DNA from: CAZDGB01 sp964504645 | GTDB taxonomy: Bacteria; Planctomycetota; Planctomycetia; Planctomycetales; Planctomycetaceae | Length of the DNA stretch: 29,453 nt | Assembly (NCBI GenBank): GCA_964504645.1 | Contig: CAZDGB010000043.1 | Coordinates: forward strand, 1 to 29,453 | Reading direction: 5' to 3' | Shown: one piece after another, positions 17,119 to 24,115 of the stretch | How positions within the stretch are numbered: the stretch's first letter is position 1 | How the letters are laid out: each line of letters starts with the position of its first letter | Made by a program: the position numbers and the translations under genes | Notes under the pieces: model-generated | Seen by the model: the letters and a program-made list of their open reading frames with translations, nothing else | Told to the model about the DNA's origin: nothing | Database searches by the model: none

Positions 17119-18462
17119 TCAGCCGACGGTGAAAATGGCATCGGCCGCTGTGCCCGTGCTGTCCGCGAAGGCCGGAGCTTCAATGCCCAGTGAGCGCAGG
17201 ATGCTCAGATAGACGTTGGACAGCGGCGTACTCGCTTGTCGCCAATGCGTGCCGTGCTTGAGCCCCATGCCGCCGCCGCCGGCCAGCAGAGTCGGCAAAT
17301 TCAAAGGATTGTGCGTCGTGCTGGCGCCGCTGCCGAAGAGGACGATGGTGTTATCGAGCACCGGACGCTCGCCGTCGCGGAACTCGTTCAGCCGGCCGAA
17401 GAAGTAGGCGATCTGCTCGCTGAGGAACAGGTCGTACTTGGCGAATTCGAGTTGGCCCTCTTTGTCCTCGGCGTGCGACAACAGATGGTGTGTGCGGCTG
17501 AGGCCGAGTTTCAACGGGAATGTGTCGCTGATGCCCATGCCGTCTTCGCGGTTGAGCATGAACGCGACCGAACGGGTGATGTCCGCATCGAACGCCAACG
17601 CGATCAAATCAAACATGTTGCGGTAGTACTCGCGCGGCTCCCCTTCCGAATTCGCGTCCAGGTTGAGCCTCGAGTAATCCTGCGGCTTGAGGGGAATGTC
17701 GATCCATTTCTCGGAGGCGGTCAATCGCGCTTCGATTTCGTTGAGCGACGTCAGATACTGATCAAGCTTTTCGCGGTCCGGAGGGCCGAGCTTCCGGTTC
17801 AACGATTTCGCGCTGTCCAGGACGGCGTCGACCAGTTTGATGCGCCGCTGCAACTGGTCGCGCTGGGCTGTGAGATCGCCGCGATCGCCGCGGAAGAGCC
17901 GGTCGAACACGCGGCGCGGATTGTTTTCGGCGGGGATCGGCTTGCCGTCCAGGTTGTAGGAGATCGTTCCCGTCCGCGACAGGAACCCGACGCCGGCATC
18001 GACCGACAAGACGAGCGATGGCTGCCGGCAATGTTGCCGCGTGTGCAGCGCCACGACCTGATCGAGGGCCACCGAATTGAATTTTCCCGGCTTCGGGTCG
18101 TGCAGCGGCGCTCCGGTCAGCCACATGTCGGAGCAAAGATGCGGGTCGGCCTTGGTCCCGTTCGGATGGTGCAGTCCTCCGAGAAAGCTGAGCTGTTCGC
18201 GAAAGGGACGCAGCGGCTCGGTCGATTTGCCGAATTCGAAGTCGCGGCCTTCTTTCGTCGGGAACCAGCTCCAGTCGCTGATTTCGTGCTTGGGGTTCGG
18301 CAGCGACATGCCGTTTGCGGTGTAGAGGGCGCAAAACCGTCGCGGCGGGTGCCCGGCGGCTTCGCCACCCATCGCTTCCAGGAGCGGCAATGACAGCGTG
18401 ACGCTCGCCAGGCCTTTGAGCACCGTCCGTCGATCCAGTTTTTCGCGAAAGGGCATGGGCAC
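17119..18462 (-). CDS. DUF1552 protein, Tat-exported
   Basis: The protein has 447 residues and a twin-arginine signal (LDRRTVLKGLASVTLSLPLL, R11-R12). The DUF1552 body is recognised from FCALYTANGMSLPN, LSFLGGLHHPNGTKADPHLCSDMWLTGA, the QVVALHTRQHCRQPSLVLS segment and the C-terminal NTIVLFGSGASTTHNPLNLPTLLAGGG. The function is unknown. The fold is probably related to the alkaline phosphatase/sulfatase-like DUF1501 group; that link is inference. DUF1552 genes in planctomycetes are almost always paired with a DUF1592 gene; here it starts 20 nt after that gene's stop, so one mRNA is expected. Confidence 0.92.
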   Translation of the reverse strand: MPMPFREKLDRRTVLKGLASVTLSLPLLEAMGGEAAGHPPRRFCALYTANGMSLPNPKHEISDWSWFPTKEGRDFEFGKSTEPLRPFREQLSFLGGLHHPNGTKADPHLCSDMWLTGAPLHDPKPGKFNSVALDQVVALHTRQHCRQPSLVLSVDAGVGFLSRTGTISYNLDGKPIPAENNPRRVFDRLFRGDRGDLTAQRDQLQRRIKLVDAVLDSAKSLNRKLGPPDREKLDQYLTSLNEIEARLTASEKWIDIPLKPQDYSRLNLDANSEGEPREYYRNMFDLIALAFDADITRSVAFMLNREDGMGISDTFPLKLGLSRTHHLLSHAEDKEGQLEFAKYDLFLSEQIAYFFGRLNEFRDGERPVLDNTIVLFGSGASTTHNPLNLPTLLAGGGGMGLKHGTHWRQASTPLSNVYLSILRSLGIEAPAFADSTGTAADAIFTVG

Positions 18463-18482
18463 GTTCCCAATGACGTTGTCGT

Positions 18483-21400
18483 TTACTTCTTCAAGAAAAT
18501 GTCGCTGTGGATGATGTAGCGGAGCAGATCTTTCAGGCCGTCTCTGCGGGCATTGGATTTTACGGCCTCCTCCCGCAGGGACACAAGTTCATTATAAGTC
18601 AGGCTGCGCCCGGCGGCGTAAATCGCAGCGTGCTTCAGAAAACTGAAGCGGACTTGATCGAGCCGCTTGCCCGCGAGCGAAGTCTTCAGCGCGAGGGCGT
18701 CCGCGATGTCCTCGCCGTCCGGCAACGTCGAGCGGGCGTCAACGGCCTCGTTCTGTTTGAACAATCCCCCCGCGTCATAATTCTCCAAAGGCAAGCCCCA
18801 GGGATCGATCCCCGCGTGGCATTTGGCGCAGCCGTTCTGGTTGCGATGCCGCTCCAGCTTTTGCCGCAACGTCAACTTCGTGCCGTCGTCTTCCGGGAGA
18901 TTGGGAACGTTCGGCGGCGGATCGTCGGGCGGCTCGGCGATGATCTTCCGCGCCAACCAGGCGCCGCGCTTCACCGGGTTGGATTCGCGGCCGTCCGTCA
19001 GCCCCGCAAGAATCGCAGCTTGAGACAACACCCCCCCGAACCGCGGGTTTTCGGGGCGAATGGCAACGAACTCGAATCCGCGATCGGCGCGTTCGCCCAG
19101 ACCGTAGTAATCGGCGACGACTTCGTTCGCGACAATAAAGTCTGACTCAACGAGGTTTCGCACAGGGAGATTCTCTCGAATCAAATGCCGCAGGTACTGT
19201 ATCGGCTCCTGCCGCAGTTGCGTTTTGACGTCGCGCGTCAGCCGGGGATAACGCTTTGCATCGACGGACACGACGTCGAACTTGTCGAGGCTGAGCCATT
19301 GCGCTGCGAACTCGCCGATAAACTGATCGAAGCGAGGATCGTTGACGAGACGGTCAATCTCGGCATCCAGTTCCCCACGGAGCTGATGGTTGGTCGCCAA
19401 ACTCAACAGCCGAGCGTCGGGCATCGTGTTCCAGAGCAAATAAGACAGCTTGGACGCCAGTTCGAAGTCGTCGAGTTCTTCGGGATCGGAGGTGCGGCTC
19501 TCTTCGATCAGAAACAGGAACTGGGGACTCGTCAGGACGACCAACAGCGCCTCTTTCACGCTTTGCTGGAAATCTTGCCGCTCGGCATAGGCATCGCTCC
19601 AGATGCGGAAATACGCGTCAACTTCGCTTTCGGTCGCCGGTCGGCGGAAAGCCCGTGTCGCGAACGATTCCAGAATCTGGCGGGCGTACACGGGAGGATT
19701 GTCGCGGTTGTTGGACTCGATGAAGATGTTCCGGTGCGTCGCGGGTGGCCAGGATTCATAGTACGGTCCCTCGAATTCGACCGAGCGAACCAGCAGTCGC
19801 GGCACGTCGCGGCCATCGGTGTACTCGCTCCGCACGCCGATCTCGCGGATGCCCGCGAGATAGTTGACATTGTCCGGCTCCACGTCGGGACTGGGGAAGT
19901 TGCGAATCGATCCCTGGAAGACGAAGGATTCCGCTTTGTCCGACGCGACGAGGATCGGGGCGGCCACGGGTGACAGCGTGCTGCCGCAATCGCGCCGCAA
20001 ACCGACGTACACCCCCAGCGACGGAAAACGTTGCTCAAACTTTTGGAATCGCCGGGCGAGATCGGCGTCGTCCGGCAGTCGATGGAAGGCCACATGCCGC
20101 AAACGAGAATTGTCTCGGCACCGCGCGACCAACTTGAGCTTCCCCGCAGGCAGACGCACTACAAGAAAAGCCGACTTCGGCTCATCGGTCTCTTTCGTGA
20201 GGTTTTCCTGCAATTTCCCCGCAAACCGCCGGCTGCCGAGTTCCAGAGACAAGAGCCCCGGCGAATCTCCTTTCGTCCAGCCGACGTCGATCTGGTAGAT
20301 ACCGGCCTCCTTGAGGTCCGCCGTCGATTCGGCCTGAAGATCGGCGGCGACGATTGCGTTCTCATCCACCGGCCGCGGGGGGAGATTCGCGTCCAGAAGC
20401 AGTCCGTCGTCGTAGCGGGCCGCGTGCACCGTGACGCGAAAATCGCCGTGGTCGGGCAATTCGCGCAACGAAATCTTGAAGTTCGACATCGGGCCGTAGG
20501 TGTTCGATTGGCCGAAGATTTCGGAACTCGGAATGGCCGGCCGCAGCAGCAAGCCTTCCGGCACAACTTGATACGGTTCGCCGAGCGGATAGCCCGGCGT
20601 GCCTCGCACGCAGGCGAAGACCGAATGATAGATGCTGTCGAACGTCCGCCAGCCGCGCACCGTATCGTTGCCGGCGTAGCCTTCGATGAAGTCGTACTTC
20701 GTTCGCATGCGAAACGGCTGGAAGGCGAACGGTTTCTCGAACGTGGGTTCTGTCACTACAAAGTCGTTGTTGTTGAGCAACATGCTCAGCGCGCCCAGAA
20801 CCAGCGAATCGGGGCACGGCTGCGGATTGATGGCGGCGCCAAAGTCCATGCGAAAATTCTGGATCGCCGGCTGCGACCGTTCGTCGACGACGCACAAGTC
20901 GAGCGCCTTTTGGGCGATGTCGAAATACGCTTCGACCTGCAACGGGGAAAGGATCAACGTCTGATCGTGATTGGTGAAGCCATCCTTCGATACCGCGTCA
21001 GGCGGCAGGGATTCCGTCAATCTCTCGTTCAAGCCCAACAGATCGCGCAGCGTGTTGGCGTATTGAGCCACCGTCAATCGGCGCACCAAGCCGTTCTTCT
21101 GAACGTTGCGGCTCATCGTTTCGTCCATCGCCCGGGGAATCCAGGCAGCGACTTGTTCTCGCTCCTCCGCACTAGGCTGCGGCTCGCCCTCCGGCGGCAT
21201 GGCGTTCTCCGCGACCTGGTGCAGAATCCCCTTCCACAAGCTGAGCTGCCGGTCGTCGGGGTTGCCGCCGAGATGATCGACCCGGACGCCGGACTCCATG
21301 TCGTTCTCGTTGTGGCAGGCGAAGCAATACTTGGCTAGAAACGGCCGCACCTGCTGATGAAAGGCAACCTGCAACGCCGCATCGGCCGCGGGCGCCGGCG

Positions 21401-21515
21401 GAGAATCCTGTCCGCGGCTGTTGCCGATAAACAACCCGAAAACCGCGAACAGGACGGCGAAGCCGGCCCATCGATCTGCGGCGACCTTGTGCTGAACGAA
21501 AGGCATGGTGTGCAT
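18483..21515 (-). CDS. DUF1592-family planctomycete cytochrome-domain protein (DUF1587-DUF1595-DUF1592-DUF1588-DUF1585)
   Basis: The protein has about 1010 residues and an N-terminal hydrophobic signal (FAVLFAVFGLFIGNSRGQD). A first haem-c domain carries CFACH (C64, C67, H68 counted from ATG 21515). Then come DUF1587 (RRLTVAQYANTLRDLLGL), a carbohydrate-binding-like middle, DUF1595 (FATRAFRRPATESEVDAYF), DUF1592 (ELASKLSYLLWNTMPDARLL), DUF1588 (LSQAAILAGLTDGRESNPVKRGAWLARK with NGCAKCHAGIDPWG, a second CxxCH) and DUF1585 at the end. These proteins are presumed periplasmic redox or polymer-processing proteins; the activity is unproven. ATG 21515 or 21506 is the likely start; a longer frame opening with TTG at 21554 lacks a site. 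It is the first gene of the pair with DUF1552. Confidence 0.92.
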   Translation of the reverse strand: MHTMPFVQHKVAADRWAGFAVLFAVFGLFIGNSRGQDSPPAPAADAALQVAFHQQVRPFLAKYCFACHNENDMESGVRVDHLGGNPDDRQLSLWKGILHQVAENAMPPEGEPQPSAEEREQVAAWIPRAMDETMSRNVQKNGLVRRLTVAQYANTLRDLLGLNERLTESLPPDAVSKDGFTNHDQTLILSPLQVEAYFDIAQKALDLCVVDERSQPAIQNFRMDFGAAINPQPCPDSLVLGALSMLLNNNDFVVTEPTFEKPFAFQPFRMRTKYDFIEGYAGNDTVRGWRTFDSIYHSVFACVRGTPGYPLGEPYQVVPEGLLLRPAIPSSEIFGQSNTYGPMSNFKISLRELPDHGDFRVTVHAARYDDGLLLDANLPPRPVDENAIVAADLQAESTADLKEAGIYQIDVGWTKGDSPGLLSLELGSRRFAGKLQENLTKETDEPKSAFLVVRLPAGKLKLVARCRDNSRLRHVAFHRLPDDADLARRFQKFEQRFPSLGVYVGLRRDCGSTLSPVAAPILVASDKAESFVFQGSIRNFPSPDVEPDNVNYLAGIREIGVRSEYTDGRDVPRLLVRSVEFEGPYYESWPPATHRNIFIESNNRDNPPVYARQILESFATRAFRRPATESEVDAYFRIWSDAYAERQDFQQSVKEALLVVLTSPQFLFLIEESRTSDPEELDDFELASKLSYLLWNTMPDARLLSLATNHQLRGELDAEIDRLVNDPRFDQFIGEFAAQWLSLDKFDVVSVDAKRYPRLTRDVKTQLRQEPIQYLRHLIRENLPVRNLVESDFIVANEVVADYYGLGERADRGFEFVAIRPENPRFGGVLSQAAILAGLTDGRESNPVKRGAWLARKIIAEPPDDPPPNVPNLPEDDGTKLTLRQKLERHRNQNGCAKCHAGIDPWGLPLENYDAGGLFKQNEAVDARSTLPDGEDIADALALKTSLAGKRLDQVRFSFLKHAAIYAAGRSLTYNELVSLREEAVKSNARRDGLKDLLRYIIHSDIFLKK

Positions 21516-21639
21516 TCCACGGGAGATACGAAACTCGTCACCGCATGGTAGCAAAGATTTGACCTTAAGCGACCTCCTTCAGAGTTCACCACAGGTCAAC
21601 GTCATCGCAATCTCATGGCGAGTGAAGCCCCTCGACAGG

Positions 21640-23001
21640 CTACCACCGCGTGGCGGCGGCGCGTTCGAGGCTGAAGACGATGGCGCCATTGCGGAAGACG
21701 GTGACGGTGCCGGTCGACTGGCTGACGGTGATCGCCATCGCCTGCGTGTGAGTCGTGATGGCGGCCGCCGTCTGATGCCGTGCGCCGAGGCCGTGCGGCA
21801 GATTCGACGACGCCGATTTGGGCATCAGGTAGGTTCCCGCCGTGAGGACGGTGCCGTCGCCCTGAATGATGAAGGCGCCGTCGATCAGGGCGAATTCCTT
21901 CATCGTTTCGTTGAGGCTGGGATCGAGGACGTTGCGCAACTGCTTCGAATAACCATGAAATGGGTTGAGCACGAGTTGCTGGGCGTGCTTCATCACCTGG
22001 CGGGAGTCGCCGATGACGAACAGCGTGCCGACCGGGTGCGCTTCGCGGCCTTCGGTGGCGATTTCCACGGCGAGCGACAGAATCCGCAGGATGACCGCCG
22101 GTCGAATGACGTCGACGCCGCGGCGGTTCTTCTCGGAGAGCATCGCGCGGAAATGGGCTTCCGGCTTGGTGATCGAGATGCTGTCGAGCCGTCGGCCGTC
22201 AGCGCCGGTGACACAGACGACGCTGTGCTTTTCCGTGAGGAGTCCGGACGAAGCCGCGAGCAAGAGGCCGAGGTTCGCCCGGTCCATGCGGGACAGCGAG
22301 GCGTGCATCACGTCGAAGACGTGGGTGTCTTTGCGGGGAATGACGAAGTCGTCGGTGTGCTCCGTCGTGACGACAAGCAGCCGGCCTTCCCAATCCTCGA
22401 GCGTGTCCCACGGAACGTGCTCGACGCGGTCGATCGCTAACAACAGCGCCTGCGCCCCGACGGCCTCGACGAGAAACATCGCCTGCTTCACCAGCGTGAG
22501 AGTCAGCCGCGGTACGCTGGGGGGCCGCGCGGGACGATGATCGGGCTGCAGACCGGCTTTCGCCAGCAGCAGCACGTCGATGGCCCGCGTGTCTTTCGCC
22601 TTGATCAACTCCGCACGGAATTCCTCGCTCTTGAGCAGCTCGGCCAGCGCCGCCAGGACTTCGACGTGCGTCTGCTGCAGCTTCCGGCCGATGACGAGCA
22701 GCACGATCAACTGCACGTGCTGTCCGTCGGGCACGCCATAGTCGACACCGGCCCGGCTGCGGCCCAGCACGATATGAAAGTCGCCGTCCCAATCGATGAA
22801 CGCGTGCGGCAAGGCGAAATCGGGCTCGACGAGCGTCTGAGCGGCGGCCTCGCGTTCCTCGATGGCTTCCAGCACCGTTTCGGCGGCGATTCCTTCGTCT
22901 TCCCAGTTCCCGGCCTGCACGAGCGCACGGATCGCGGCTGGCCGGCTTTTCGCCGTCAGTTCAATCAGGCGCATGGCGGTGACGAGATCACCCAGATCCA
23001 A
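21640..23001 (-). CDS. Diadenylate cyclase (DisA_N/DAC) fused to PTS EIIA type-2 and pyruvate-kinase-C-like domains
   Basis: The protein has 453 residues and no signal peptide or membrane helix. Residues 1-150 match PTS EIIA type-2/EIIA-Ntr (LDLGDLVTAMRLIELTAKSR at the start; FALPHAFIDWDG with phosphoryl-accepting H66; VQLIVLLVIG; HVEVLAALAELLKSEEFRAEL). About 165-290 looks like the pyruvate-kinase-C-like module of archaeal DacZ enzymes (MFLVEAVGAQALLLAI, ANLGLLLAASSGLLTEKHSVV). The remainder is the DAC domain, with GTLFVIGD, LIDGAFII (DGA 374-376) and GLGARHQTAAAIT (RH 408-409), the two motifs that bind ATP and metal, though the canonical RHR reads RHQ. Predicted reaction: two ATP to c-di-AMP. 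The start chosen is TTG 23001, because GGAG lies 8 nt upstream and the EIIA fold needs these residues; ATG 22974 is the alternative. Confidence 0.85.
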   Translation of the reverse strand: MDLGDLVTAMRLIELTAKSRPAAIRALVQAGNWEDEGIAAETVLEAIEEREAAAQTLVEPDFALPHAFIDWDGDFHIVLGRSRAGVDYGVPDGQHVQLIVLLVIGRKLQQTHVEVLAALAELLKSEEFRAELIKAKDTRAIDVLLLAKAGLQPDHRPARPPSVPRLTLTLVKQAMFLVEAVGAQALLLAIDRVEHVPWDTLEDWEGRLLVVTTEHTDDFVIPRKDTHVFDVMHASLSRMDRANLGLLLAASSGLLTEKHSVVCVTGADGRRLDSISITKPEAHFRAMLSEKNRRGVDVIRPAVILRILSLAVEIATEGREAHPVGTLFVIGDSRQVMKHAQQLVLNPFHGYSKQLRNVLDPSLNETMKEFALIDGAFIIQGDGTVLTAGTYLMPKSASSNLPHGLGARHQTAAAITTHTQAMAITVSQSTGTVTVFRNGAIVFSLERAAATRW

Positions 23002-23163
23002 GGCAGAAACTCCGAAGTCCGGCCGAGTACCGCGGGAAAGAGCGCCAGAGTATATGTAGGACCGTGTAGGAGGGAAACTGACGAAGCGCTCGAATCGGCG
23101 TATTTTTAAGTATTTGACGGCGAACGTGATATGGTTACGGCGTGGTCGAGCAGCCCAACGACT

Positions 23164-23196
23164 AAGCCCGGCCGTCCCAAGGATGGCGCCGGGCTT
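23164..23196. other. Hairpin in the leader region of the cyclase gene
   Basis: AAGCCCGGC at 23164-23172 is the exact reverse complement of GCCGGGCTT at 23188-23196, a 9-bp GC-rich stem with a 15-nt loop. It lies between the RRM gene terminator and the diadenylate cyclase gene. There is no T-tract directly after it on the minus strand, so it may be a weak terminator, an attenuator or an mRNA leader structure. Confidence 0.4.
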
Positions 23197-23225
23197 TGGT
23201 GGGTTATCGCTTAGGCTTGTCCACG

Positions 23226-23255
23226 AAAAAACCCGACCAGTCGGGATGGTCGGGT
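23226..23255 (-). terminator. Rho-independent terminator of the RRM protein gene
   Basis: The arms 23231-23239 (ACCCGACCA) and 23247-23255 (TGGTCGGGT) are perfectly complementary, a 9-bp stem with a 7-nt loop. Read on the minus strand the stem is followed by a run of T (the A-run at 23226-23231 on the plus strand). It is 33 nt past the RRM gene stop and separates that gene from the cyclase gene. Confidence 0.75.
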
Positions 23256-23287
23256 CGTGATTCAAGTCCCCGCAGATGTGGGGCTGA

Positions 23288-23596
23288 TCAATAGCGGCCG
23301 CCGCCACCGCCGCCGCGATAACCGCCGCCGCCATCACCACCGGGCCCGCGTTCCGCGCGCGGCCGGGCTTCATTCACCGTGAGCGTTCTTCCGCCGAAAT
23401 CGGCGCCGTTCATGCCTTCAATGGCCTGGTCCCCGCCGTCCGACATTTCCACAAAACCGAAACCGCGCGAGCGGCCCGTTTCCCGATCAGACACCACCTG
23501 CGCACGAGTCACCGTTCCAAATTTGGAGAAGGCTTCCCGCAGGTCGTCCGCGGTGGTGTTGAATGGCAGATTTCCCACATAAAGATTCGTAGCCAT
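23288..23596 (-). CDS. RRM-domain RNA-binding protein with glycine-rich tail
   Basis: The protein has 102 residues. A single RNA recognition motif occupies residues 2-80, with RNP2 as LYVGNLPF and RNP1 as SRGFGFVEM. These aromatics stack on RNA bases. A tail of Gly-Gly-Tyr/Arg repeats (RGPGGDGGGGYRGGGGGGRY) follows, as in cyanobacterial cold-induced Rbp proteins and many planctomycete paralogues. The likely role is an RNA chaperone in the cytoplasm, perhaps cold-responsive. AAAGGA lies 5 nt before ATG 23596; an ATG two codons earlier overlaps that site and is rejected. A 6-bp hairpin just upstream of the ribosome-binding site may influence translation. It has its own terminator. Confidence 0.93.
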   Translation of the reverse strand: MATNLYVGNLPFNTTADDLREAFSKFGTVTRAQVVSDRETGRSRGFGFVEMSDGGDQAIEGMNGADFGGRTLTVNEARPRAERGPGGDGGGGYRGGGGGGRY

Positions 23597-23609
23597 AGTC
23601 ATCCTTTGC

Positions 23610-23624
23610 GAGCCGTACCGGCTC
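23610..23624 (-). promoter_or_regulatory. Hairpin next to the RRM gene ribosome-binding site
   Basis: GAGCCG TAC CGGCTC is a perfect 6-bp stem with a 3-nt loop in the 5' leader of the RRM protein, ending 2 nt from the AAAGGA ribosome-binding site. It is a plausible translation-control element; function is inferred only from position. Confidence 0.35.
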
Positions 23625-23740
23625 TTCAAAAACACGGACTGAAAACGATCACCCGGGTCGGGTGAGGAATAACCTGCGAAGCCCGCCGCCGCTTCCCGAC
23701 GCGCCGCGGCAGCCCTCGCCCGTTCGCCAGCCAGCCGGCA

Positions 23741-23761
23741 GGAATTTCTTGCCGAAATTCC
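23741..23761. repeat. Short inverted repeat with alternative pairing
   Basis: GGAATTT at 23741-23747 is complementary to AAATTCC at 23755-23761 across a 7-nt loop. The loop plus flank (CTTGCCG) can instead pair imperfectly with the upstream CGGCAG, so two mutually exclusive stems are possible. It lies beside a much stronger palindrome in a gene-poor gap. Confidence 0.4.
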
Positions 23762-23778
23762 GCCAACGTGCTGATCGT

Positions 23779-23818
23779 CTTCCCCAACGGATCGGCACCT
23801 GCCGATCCGTTGGGGAAG
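23779..23818. repeat. Perfect 19-bp inverted repeat with 2-nt centre (40-bp palindrome)
   Basis: CTTCCCCAACGGATCGGCA (23779-23797) is the exact reverse complement of TGCCGATCCGTTGGGGAAG (23800-23818), separated by CC. It can form a very stable hairpin in RNA of either strand. It ends one base before the stop codon of a possible small minus-strand gene, so it may be a terminator, though no strong T-tract follows on either side. A palindromic protein-binding site or a mobile repeat is the alternative. Confidence 0.7.
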
Positions 23819-24004
23819 TTATCGCAGGAATTGACATCGGATTGAAGAGGAAATTCCGATGACTTGGCGTTTTTTCAGCCAGGTCCGCTGCGCTCGCCCG
23901 AGCTGGATCAACTGCCTGGAAGTTTCGGCGGTGAATTCGGCCAGCGAATGCGCCGTTTTTTTCGTCTGATACGATAGCGGTTGCGGAGACTGTTTGCCGT
24001 TCAC
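23819..24004 (-). CDS. Possible small basic protein, unrecognised
   Basis: This is a 61-residue frame opening with GTG at 24004, with GGAAGG about 6 nt upstream. Its TAA stop abuts the 40-bp palindrome. The product is basic and polar, with TKKTAHSLAEFTAETSRQL and LGRAQRTWLKKRQVIGIS segments, and no signal peptide or known motif. It would be divergent from the large membrane protein gene at 24116. A competing 36-codon frame on the plus strand (23859-23969, with AGAGGA upstream) overlaps it, so at most one is likely real. Apart from these and the hairpins, the stretch 23625-24115 shows nothing I can name. Confidence 0.3.
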   Translation of the reverse strand: MNGKQSPQPLSYQTKKTAHSLAEFTAETSRQLIQLGRAQRTWLKKRQVIGISSSIRCQFLR

Positions 24005-24115
24005 CGCAAGCCTTCCAGGCTGCTTGACCGTTTGCGCCGGCCAATCGTAGGATGGCGGCGGATGTCGGTTTCCCACCGGGCCGCGCGGCCCTGAAACACA
24101 GAAATCTCCCGCAAC

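Noticed and set aside
17236..18393. Long open frame (385 codons) on the plus strand opposite DUF1552
   Set aside because: It is a complement of a clearly recognised gene; its composition (rich in V, R, E, Q) is what antisense of GC-rich coding DNA gives.
20031..21338. Long open frame (435 codons) on the plus strand opposite the DUF1592 gene
   Set aside because: Fully antisense to a gene with several identified domains; no protein motif in the translation.
21505..22440. 311-codon plus-strand frame opposite the diadenylate cyclase gene
   Set aside because: Antisense of the EIIA/DAC gene, whose sense reading has clear motifs.
23002..23373. N-terminal extension of the cyclase frame by 124 codons
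   Set aside because: It would overlap the RRM gene, its terminator and a hairpin, and encodes low-complexity alanine from the reverse of glycine-rich codons.
23859..23969. 36-codon plus-strand frame with AGAGGA upstream
   Set aside because: No recognisable product; overlaps a slightly better minus-strand candidate.
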